Shown piece by piece: positions 56,657-64,000 of a stretch of DNA of 64,000 nucleotides. A model generated the notes under the pieces. The model made no database searches. It saw nothing but the letters and a program-made list of their open reading frames with translations, and was not told the origin of the DNA. Positions within the stretch are counted from its first letter, which is position 1. Each line of letters opens with the position of its first letter. The position numbers and the translations under genes were made by a program. This DNA is from Tetraselmis striata (taxonomy: Eukaryota > Chlorophyta > Chlorodendrophyceae > Chlorodendrales > Chlorodendraceae). The DNA is taken from the NCBI GenBank assembly GCA_006384855.1, contig VCJN01003326.1, positions 1 to 64,000 of the forward strand. The letters are read 5' to 3'.

Positions 56657-57742
56657 ATGATGGCGTCGCGCCACAGCGAGTTTCTGTCTATGGACGAAAT
56701 GCTCCGAATGCCGTTCGACTCACTACGACAAGAGGTCGCCGGCTCGACAGGGAACACTATGCGCAGCGCGCTGCCTGCTGCGTCAGGAACCCGGGCACCT
56801 GGCCCAGTGGTAACTGTTACCTCGTCCCGTGGAGCGCTGCCAGGCGCGAGAGCACCAAGTTTGCCGATTATGGTGAGCACCGCGATCGCTCCGCTGCCCC
56901 TCACATAACAGGGACGGGAGCAGTCAGCATCGCTTTCCACTACCAAAATACCGCGTCACTCCCCCCGTCCCCTCCCGACGAAAGTAGTACCGCAAGGACA
57001 CGTAAGGACTACCGCAACTACTGTGATTCAAACAAGAACTAAAACAGGGCCCTCGTGGTTTGCCGCTCCAGGCTTTCACTCTGACCAGGCTTGCACTGCT
57101 CATAGACACCTGACGCCGCATAGATTTGTGCATGCAGCCTGGGCATGGGCTTGATGCCTTACTTAATTCAGTTTTAGAGTGCAGCCATCGCGCACTAAGC
57201 ATCCTCTGCCTCGCCTGGCTGCCGCGTTCAACCCCTGCAGGACCACCCAAATCTGGCCATGTTTTTCTCGCCCATACGTCACGGCACTCTGCGCCCAAAC
57301 ATGGGCCCGTTGATGTCCATGGCGATGGCTGGTCAGCGCCCGGGGACTGGCCTGGGGATGTCGTACGAGCAGATGCTTAGCCTCGACAAGAGCAACGTCA
57401 AGCGGGGCGTGAAGGCAAGAGCTCTGAACCGGCTCTCCAGGGTAAGGCGTTCTGCATGCAGCAATATACGGTATCCCCAATCGAAAGACCTATTTTCAGG
57501 CCAGCAGAAACTGAGATGGCGCGGCAACGCTTGCACAGGGCCGCGCCCGCGGCACAACAGCAGCGCAGAAGTGCGGCATCTGCCTGGGCAAGCTGGGCGA
57601 TGCGCCCAGCACGGCCAGGCTGCCGTGCACTCACGACTTCTGCGAGGGGTGTGCGCGGCAGTGGCTGGCGGAGCATGCCACCTGCCCCGTCTGCCGCTAC
57701 GAGTTCCCAGAGGCCGACACCCAGATCGTGGGCACAGCTTGA
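56657..57742 (+). CDS. RING-finger protein, probable E3 ubiquitin ligase
   Basis: Three exons, 56657-56872, 57241-57441 and 57539-57742, all phase 0; 206 residues. The last exon carries a complete C3HC4 RING: CGICLGKLGD, then LPCTHDFCEGCARQWL, then CPVCRYEFPE, ending QIVGTA. RING proteins of this size bring E2 enzymes to substrates. The N-terminal two thirds are Met/Pro/Gly-rich (MDEMLRMPFDSLRQE, MSYEQMLSLDKSNVKRGVKA) and not recognised. The start MMASRHSEF follows an AT-rich leader. No long C-run is present in its introns, unlike most neighbours. The substrate is unknown. Confidence 0.85.
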
Positions 57743-58758
57743 GGGGCATGCTGTGTACTCGGCCCGCCGCAGTCACCATGCCACCAAGTCACATTAGCCT
57801 GCCCCCCCCTCCTCCCCTGTTCCTCTCACTCACTCACACGCCCTTCATCCCATTCATACTCCCCATTGATCCCAGATGTGCCGAGCCTGTAGAGCTCGCA
57901 CCCAAACCATAGGACGCCTCACTCAGACTCCAAGTCAGGAATGACACCTATGCCTGATATCATGTACAAACTGATACAAAATGTTTCGAAGCACAGCTGC
58001 CCGTGCGCATGCTAGCCGAGCTATTCCCTCCGCAGCGCCCGGCCCAGCGGTCGCAGGCCGCTCCACGACTCATTCGCCCCATCATGGTCGCACGCAGCAT
58101 GTCCGCAGCGCCATCGATATCAGCCCAAGGTAGCGGGCATGAAGTGCAAGCATGGAATCATGCTGCGTAAACATCGACCGCGGGTTGCAGTGCTGCCATT
58201 GCTGTTGTTGAAGTGCGGTGGAAGAGAAGTAAGCATGCTTGGAACTCTCATCATATCCCAAGACGCTAACTTTTTGGCTATTTTCCGCCTAAGCTGATCT
58301 CAGGACCTGCTGTATTCCCGGACTCTACGGCCCATGCACTGTCCGCCGGTACCTCCTCGATGTCCAGCCCACCCTCCTCACAATGATGGGGGCAAGTATG
58401 CAGGAGGCGTCGCTGCTCGGCGGGCAGCCGGCGAGGCTCATTGAGCTGCCAGTGTATGTCGTTTTCCGCCCCCGGCACAAGACGGCAGCAGTGAAACTCT
58501 TGCAGCGTCCCTACCGCGGCCGTTTAGGCAGCGGCCCAATTATGGAAAGCCCTGGGTAGGCGACCAGCTGCCAGTTGAACGGCTCGGGGCTGAACTCGAC
58601 ACGTGCAGTTGAGATCCACATGCTATGTCAAGTCCGTTCTCCATCAACAATACTGCGATTCCAAATATCTAAGAGGTCTAGGCTGGGGGGTGAAGGGGGG
58701 GCAAGGCGCTTGCTCTCAGGCACACAACATGCGATGAGCCCATGACACGGGCGTGCAT
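57743..58758. other. Intergenic region between two convergent genes
   Basis: The RING gene (plus) and NIPA-like gene (minus) end toward each other here. No further gene, RNA or repeat is recognised. Confidence 0.5.
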
Positions 58759-60635
58759 CTAGCCAAATAGGGGCTGCCGCGGCGGTGGCCCCTTATTTCG
58801 CCCCTTCTCCGCCGCCGCCGCCGAGTCCAGCTGATCCTCCCGCGTGGGCTTTGGCCCCACGCGCAGCAGCCCGCTCACGTTGCTTGTGTCCAGGGTGCGC
58901 GTGCAGTAGATGAGCAGCACCCCCGCTGCCATCGTCACTAGTGAGCACAGCTCCGTGCCGACCTCCTGCACCACCAGCGGCACCTGACACACACACACAG
59001 CGGCATCTCAGCAACCCCAGAAGCCGCCAGCAAATACGCCTTTAAGTGCAACAACCACACTGAAATTGAGAATACGCAATATAAAGGCGTCAGCCCTGGG
59101 AAACGTCCCCCCCCCCCCCCCCCCCCCCCACACACACACCAATACACACCCCATCTTTCTTTCCTTCTGTTTCTCTCAAACGAGTCCCTTGGCATGTGTA
59201 TTCAACGCACCCGGAACATCAGCATGTAGCCGCCAAGCGCCGTGGCGTTGAACACCACAAAGTTGAGCGGCGTCGCCAGGCCGCTGCGCTGCGCGCTCCC
59301 CGCGCGCAAATTGTAGTTCTGCTGCAGCAAGTAGCACGCCAAGCAGGCCTGCCGGGGCAATCAGGCAGTCCCAGAGGAAGAGGGCGGCGAGGGAGGAGGG
59401 GGTTCAGCTGATATGTACGCATCGATACTCTGAGGTGCGCTCGCATGGTAGGGGCATGATAGGCGCCTCACCAGCGGCAGCAGGCACACCACTGGCTGTA
59501 CAGATCGGGTGTCCCCTGCCAGCGCGAGCCTAACGCCGATGGCCAGCACCTACACGGCAGCTGGAGGTCAGGCACCCGCACCAGCAGGACCCTGTGCATG
59601 CGCGAGGCCTGCCCCATCCCGAGCCTGGGCATGCCTGCCCCCATGAGCACCCACCCGTTCACATGCGCGGCAGCGCGCACCTTGGCCGCCATGATGGAGA
59701 TGGACCCCAGCAAGCCGCTGATAGCAGCGCATGCAAACGGGCTGCCCGAGCCATGCGCCGGCACAGCGAAGCACACGAGAACAACCAGCGCCAGCATGAC
59801 AGTGCCGACATACGCCACAAAGCCTGCATGCGGCGCGGCAGAGCTCAGCAATCCCTCCAGTGCCCATGGTGAGCTTCACCGCTTTCCTGAGCCTCCATGC
59901 GCGGTGCTGCGGCTCAAGTAACCCCCGAAGCTGCCAGCTCCTGCAGGTGATCACCGCACCTGGCTCTTGCGTCTGAAGCCAAACATCGCTGAAGGCGCGG
60001 ACGAGGGGCTCCTCGGGGACGGTGAGGATGAGGGGGAGGCAGCCAGCCGCCCAGAGCACGCAGCCCAGCGCACCGAACATGTTGAGCGAGTCCTGCCTGA
60101 GGGCATGCGCGGCGAGTGCGGCCAGCACGATGGAGCTGCTGGACGCGAGCGGCGCCACGAGCGTGAGCGGGGAGTGCGCCAGCGCAGCGAACTGCATCAG
60201 CTCCGCGCTTACTGCGGCGCCTCCGCTCGTCCACCACGTCGGGTCCCGCACCGGCAGGCGACCCTCCCCTGCTTGGCGGGGCGTGGCGGCAGCTGACATC
60301 AGAAACAGCAGACAGCTGCAGGGAAAATTGCTCTGCCCACATACTGGCAGATGGTACTTGAAGAGGGAGAGGGAGGGGGAGGTGACCCGTCATAGAGGGC
60401 GTGCAATCTGCCGGCAAGCACTGGGCAAATGCAAGGAATGCAGATGTGGCGCACCCACGCCGCCGCCGCTGCTAGCTCGCGCGCGCCGCCGGGAGGACAG
60501 CAGGCTGCTCATGGCGAAGAGGGACGCCGAGGCGAGCGCGAAGAATACCCCCGCCGTGGCTTGCGTCAACGGGTACGACTCAGGATCCCCTGACGACGAT
60601 GGAGACGGGGGCTCCTCCTCGTCGTGGTCCGCCAT
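58759..60635 (-). CDS. NIPA-like magnesium transporter / drug-metabolite transporter family
   Basis: Six phase-consistent exons: 60635-60455, 60268-59960, 59823-59681, 59549-59472, 59348-59211, 58983-58759; 357 residues. NIPA proteins are multi-pass membrane proteins that carry Mg2+. After an acidic N-terminus (MADHDEEEPPSPSSSGDPES) come about nine hydrophobic segments in the family order: GVFFALASASLFAMSSLL; RDPTWWTSGGAAVSAELMQF; LTLVAPLASSSSIVLAALAA with the usual PL pair; MFGALGCVLWAAGCLPLI; FVAYVGTVMLALVVLVCF; ACAAISGLLGSISIMAAK; TPLNFVVFNATALGGYMLMF; LVTMAAGVLLIYCTRTLD. It ends in a short hydrophilic tail. The substrate is inferred from the family only. One intron has a G-run on the coding strand. 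Confidence 0.85.
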
Positions 60636-61094
60636 GCCAGGCCGTCCCGCTGAGAAGGCACGGCTGCGAGCTTGCTGGATATGTAGCTGTCGGGGGTGTG
60701 TCGAGAGGTTCTGGGACGGCAGGTTTGTAAAACAGCTCTCGGGCTGCGTTATGTCGAATATTTATAAGCGGTTTTGCCTCCCCACTTGTGTCTCACGCTT
60801 CGGCCCATCGAGGGAGTCCCCCGCTGCGCGTCGACAGCCACCTGGATGCTGCTCACGGCATGAGGGTGGGGATGGAGATCGGTGCTTAAGGATGGTGAGC
60901 TGAGCGGGTGAGAAGGGTGGGAGGCCCCGGTGCTGGCGCTGGTACGCGGCTGGTAAACGCTGGCTGTGGCGCTGGCGAAAGAAAAGTCTGCAGTACAAAT
61001 CCATCGGCTGAAGGTACCGGTGCTGGTACCCGCCGCACCGATAGCGGCTATATGCTGCCTTTTAGTGCAGACGGCCAGGTCTGAAGGAGGCGAA

Positions 61095-61240
61095 AAAAAC
61101 AACGGCCAAGTCTGATGCGTCTGCCCGTGCTCATTCCGCACCCTCTTCGTTCTGGTGCTTCCACCGCGCAATTGCTGTAGTGGACGTTCTCTATTGCCTT
61201 TTCGGGTGGTTTCCTGATCGCCTTTTGCAGCTCATGTAAC
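61095..61240 (-). repeat. Dispersed repeat family D, copy 2
   Basis: Reverse complement of 43316-43460, with small differences. It lies just upstream of the foldback MITE. No coding capacity. The stretch 60636-61094 upstream of the NIPA-like gene shows no other feature. Confidence 0.75.
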
Positions 61241-61276
61241 TATATAGTAGAGTATGCTGCCTTTTGGTAATCCTTA

Positions 61277-61440
61277 GGCCTGTATGACACGGGACGTGCT
61301 CTACCGGTAGACCGCTCTACCGCCGTAATTTCTACACGCAAAGCGCGCCACGTCGCAAAAAGCAAACGGCGCGCTTAGCGTGTAGAAATTACGGCGGTAG
61401 AGCGGTCTATCGGTAGAGCATGTCCCGTGTCATACAGGCC
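61277..61440. mobile_element. Tourist-like (PIF/Harbinger) foldback MITE
   Basis: 164 bp, almost entirely inverted repeat. Arms of about 70 bp beginning GGCCTGTATGACACGGGAC pair with only three mismatches around an 18-base loop. It is flanked by TTA on both sides (61274-61276 and 61441-61443), the 3-bp target duplication of PIF/Harbinger elements, whose ends also begin GGCC/GGGC. No coding capacity. A transcript would fold into a long near-perfect hairpin. Confidence 0.85.
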
Positions 61441-61443
61441 TTA

Positions 61444-61838
61444 ATTCACGCCACTATGCTGTATTATGTCAGGTGAACCCCCAAGGCCCGAACCCCAATG
61501 GGCCTGAGGGGCCGCCGGCGCGTAAAGCCGTCATCATCGGCTGCTGCTGAGCAGGTACCGGTATGATCTAAACTAGTTTATGGGGTTTCCTCCCTTGACC
61601 TAACCGCTCTTGAGCTACAAGTGCTGCTAAGTGGTACGGGAACTAGATAGCTAGGCACCTGTTGTTGCGCCCTTTTTGGGTGCAGCACGAGTAGACATAA
61701 AAGCAGCCAGAACAGCTGAGCCTGCCATCTTCCAGTTTTCGCTGCGATCCACGCAGCGATGTTAAAACTGTCTCGTAACCTGTTGCGAGCAAGGTCACCC
61801 CAGGTTGTTCAAGACCACACCCGGCTCACCACCCGTGT
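61444..61838. other. Leader of the DIRS-like element or unique DNA
   Basis: Contains the small inverted pair GCTGCGATCCACGCAGC (61741-61757) and no gene. The 5' end of the retroelement is probably within this stretch but its terminal repeat cannot be defined because the 3' end lies outside the window. Confidence 0.4.
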
Positions 61839-61871
61839 GTGATATTCTCATCCATGCGCCCGTGCGTTACC

Positions 61872-62759
61872 ATGCCAGATGGAGAAGAACCCGTCGTTGA
61901 GCCGACGCTCGAGTCGCTACACGCAGACGTGAAGGCCCAATCTACATTACTGCGAGAGCTTGCTACAACAATGGCCCAACTTACGGCTCGTGAGCGCGTT
62001 GTTGATGGAGAAGGAGCACATGGTTCCGGTTCCGGGCAGCGCCTCGCGGGACAGCCGGCATGCAGCGGGGGAGCCGCACAGCGCCCCGACTTGCTAGAGC
62101 TAGCCCAGAGCGGCCGTGTCGGAGCAAAATCCGTGAGTGACGAGGATGACTACCTTGCGGTGCCAGAACTACTGCATAGAGCAGAGTATTGTTACGAGGC
62201 CGTTCGACCGGTCAGCCGGGTGCCTTGGCTCTTCCCCCTGAGCACCGACCTAACGATTGAACGAGAGTATCTCAAGCAGGATGACCGGCGTCTGCCGGCC
62301 CAGAAGGAGTATTTGTGGATGTCGTGTTTCGGCGCCCACATGGCCGCACTTTTCGTGGCTCTCGACGAGCTGCTGCTGCCTTACGTCCCTGCTACAAAAC
62401 AAGACTTCACCCCCTACCTCGCGAGAGCTCGGAACCACGCCGAAGCCATCGACAAGGCGTTTCGCTTTCGTTTGGCCTTCCTACAGAGGCTTAATGAGGT
62501 CAAGCGTGTGCACGGTGACCAAGGTGTTCTGGACGTGCTGCGAGCTCAACACTTTCAGCCTGCTTATGAGCATCTGGGTTCCGCGATTTTTGGGGACCTC
62601 ATGAGGGACTACTACGAGCGTCGCGTCTTCGAGGCGACTGTGGCCAGCAACGCAAAAGCAACCGCTAATGCTCGGGTGGCGGTAGTAGATGCAGGTCGAG
62701 GTCGTGGACGAGGACGTGGCGGTGGACGCGGGCGTGGCCGCGAAGGTGAGCACGAGTGA
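61872..62759 (+). CDS. Gag-like ORF of a DIRS-type retroelement
   Basis: One exon; 295 residues from MPDGEEPVVEPTLESLHADV to a Gly/Arg tail (RGRGRGRGGGRGRGREGEHE). The acidic N-terminus is followed by a short coiled coil (LRELATTMAQLTARE), a low-complexity linker and a mostly helical domain (residues about 100-270). RG-rich tails are common RNA-binding ends of gag proteins. It stands immediately upstream of a tyrosine-recombinase ORF, the main reason for calling it gag. An earlier in-frame ATG at 61854 is possible. Confidence 0.6.
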   Translation: MPDGEEPVVEPTLESLHADVKAQSTLLRELATTMAQLTARERVVDGEGAHGSGSGQRLAGQPACSGGAAQRPDLLELAQSGRVGAKSVSDEDDYLAVPELLHRAEYCYEAVRPVSRVPWLFPLSTDLTIEREYLKQDDRRLPAQKEYLWMSCFGAHMAALFVALDELLLPYVPATKQDFTPYLARARNHAEAIDKAFRFRLAFLQRLNEVKRVHGDQGVLDVLRAQHFQPAYEHLGSAIFGDLMRDYYERRVFEATVASNAKATANARVAVVDAGRGRGRGRGGGRGRGREGEHE

Positions 62760-62856
62760 CGGTGTGGGGCGCCTTTCGTCGGAGCTGCTGGAGCCTTGCG
62801 AGGCCACTTTTCGGTGACCGCCGCAAAACGCACCCTTGCAGCTCATCAACGGCGGG

Positions 62857-64000
62857 ATGAGCGCCCTGTGTCTGGACCAGACTCCCCCCACCTTACATAC
62901 TTCATTTAGACCTTCCTCGGTACGGCGCTTCTTACAGCTACAGCCGAGTGCGGCTCAACCATCCGCACACCTGCACATGGCGGCTCAACCAACCGCCTCC
63001 CGTACCATCCCAACATTGAGCCCGTCGGTTGTTACATTGCGTGTCACAATTGGTTCGCAACGACCAAGCTTCGCGCGTGTACGTTACGCGCGTGACAGGC
63101 GCTACGAGCGCGAAGGGCGCGCGAGGCGGCCCTCCTACCTGAACCTAGCCCCGCAAACCCGTACTGGTGCTATTGCAAACCCGTCGATCAACTACCGGCC
63201 AGCCGCCGGGAATCTAACCGCTGCTGCCGAGTACTTTGCAAACAGTAGTCGCATCTCTGGAACTCTGTCGGTAAAACGACGCACTTACGTAATTGACGAG
63301 CCCGAAGCTGTCGCTCCGTCCCTAGGCTGCTTCACTGCGATCTCGATTGCAGGTTGCTTTCGGCTCAGACGAGCTAGGACAACGGACACTCGACATGCTC
63401 TCCAGCTCCCTCACCGCTCAGACACTCAAGAGCTACGCCTGCAGATTGTCTCAGTTCGCGGAGTTCTGCCACGACTCCGAGAATATCAGCCCGCTGGAGG
63501 CGACCACTGCTACTGTCGTCCGGTACGTTGTTTGGATTGGTGAGCGAGGGCACATTGGAGCTAAGTCACTGCAACCCTACCTGTCTGCAATCAACACGTT
63601 CTTCGAGCTGCACAACCTCGACCCAATCGCCAAGGACAGCCTACACCTCACTTCGGCAAGGCGTGGGCTGATGCTGCGGCAGCGCCGTCTAGAAGCCGCC
63701 CCTTTGCGAGTTTCTCTGCCTGCTGATATAGCGTACCGCTTCGTCACAAAGGCCGAGCTGATTGTGTCTGCTCCCACCCCAGAGTACCAACACGACTTCC
63801 GAGCCCTCGTGGCCTCGGTTGTCAACTTCATGTTCTTTGCCAGAGGACTTACTGGCGTCTCCTGCCGAGTGCGGGATGTGCATGTCGACGATTACAACAT
63901 GACACTGCAGGTGTACCGCGAGAAAAGCCGCGCTGGCCGACGGGGACCCGACGACCTGCGCGTGCTTCTCCTTCCGTCCGGTGTCAGAGCACCCCCGAGT
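62857..64000 (+). CDS. Tyrosine recombinase of a DIRS-like element, runs off the window
   Basis: Exon 1 (62857 or 62977 to 63270) and exon 2 (63353 to beyond 64000) join in phase 0 across an 82-bp intron (GTAAAA...TTGCAG). The first part is basic and unrecognised. From AFGSDELGQRTLDMLSSSLT the protein shows a phage-integrase-like N-terminal domain (TLKSYACRLSQFAEFC, RGHIGAKSLQPYLSAINTFF), and then the start of the catalytic domain with the first catalytic Arg in NFMFFARGLTGVS and a DVHVDDYNMTLQVYREKS strand-lysine region. The H-x-x-R and Tyr would lie past the edge. A reading frame without the intron is closed, so it is an intron or a frameshift. A Crypton is an alternative, but the gag-like ORF favours DIRS. 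Confidence 0.75.

Noticed and set aside
1-64000. CRISPR array, bacterial operons or riboswitches
   Set aside because: No spaced short repeats of CRISPR type; genes have spliceosomal introns and TGTAA signals, so the DNA is eukaryotic nuclear.

Overview
The window looks like nuclear DNA of a green alga (Chlorophyta). The class cannot be fixed from sequence alone. The grounds are: GC-rich genes cut by many short GT-AG introns; TGTAA poly(A) signals 30-70 bases after several stop codons; plant-type families (a SOUL protein with a DUF2358 domain and a transit-like N-terminus, a PLAC8 protein); a plant-like U6 snRNA; TTTAGGG-like interstitial repeats; and a DIRS-type tyrosine-recombinase retroelement, a group known from Volvox. 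Long poly(C) or poly(G) runs sit inside introns, usually with C on the coding strand and often just after the donor site. All gene models below come from reading splice sites and phases by eye, without transcript evidence.

Layout. 1-28 kb is gene-rich: a PLAC8 gene (minus, 2.4-5.8 kb), a PP2C phosphatase (plus, 6.5-8.1 kb), U6 snRNA (minus, 9.2 kb), a small acidic ORF (plus, 9.5-10.2 kb), an uncharacterised basic protein (minus, 10.3-13.1 kb) and a phase-consistent chain of 14 exons (plus, 14.8-28.0 kb) that would encode a disordered Ser/Ala/Pro/Arg-rich protein of about 2,000 residues. 28-47.5 kb is a repeat island. It holds a satellite with monomers of about 184 bp and a 722-bp higher-order period (30.65-35.0 kb), a second array of alternating 200-bp half-units (38.2-40.4 kb), repeated and inverted flanking segments, a probable retroelement remnant (43.7-44.6 kb) and a tandem duplication (46.2-47.0 kb). 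One ordinary gene, a renalase-like FAD oxidoreductase (minus, 40.7-42.7 kb), lies inside it. 47.5-61 kb is gene-rich again: SOUL/DUF2358 protein (plus), OTU protease (minus), RING protein (plus) and NIPA-like membrane transporter (minus).

Mobile DNA. A pogo/Tigger-like transposon with intact inverted ends occupies 53.4-55.7 kb. Its three-exon gene keeps the DNA-binding domains and a C-terminal PCNA-binding-like motif but lacks the DDE catalytic domain. A 164-bp Tourist-like foldback MITE with a TTA target duplication is at 61.3 kb. A DIRS-like element (gag, then an intron-containing tyrosine recombinase) starts near 61.8 kb and runs off the right edge. A MITE family with 15-bp ends TACGGGTGCCGGCGC and a tRNA-derived SINE family recur through the window.

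The genes are unrelated housekeeping or regulatory loci on both strands, each with its own promoter; nothing suggests a shared pathway or operon. The strongest candidates for something new are the DDE-less pogo protein, the two satellite arrays and the intronic C-tract pattern.
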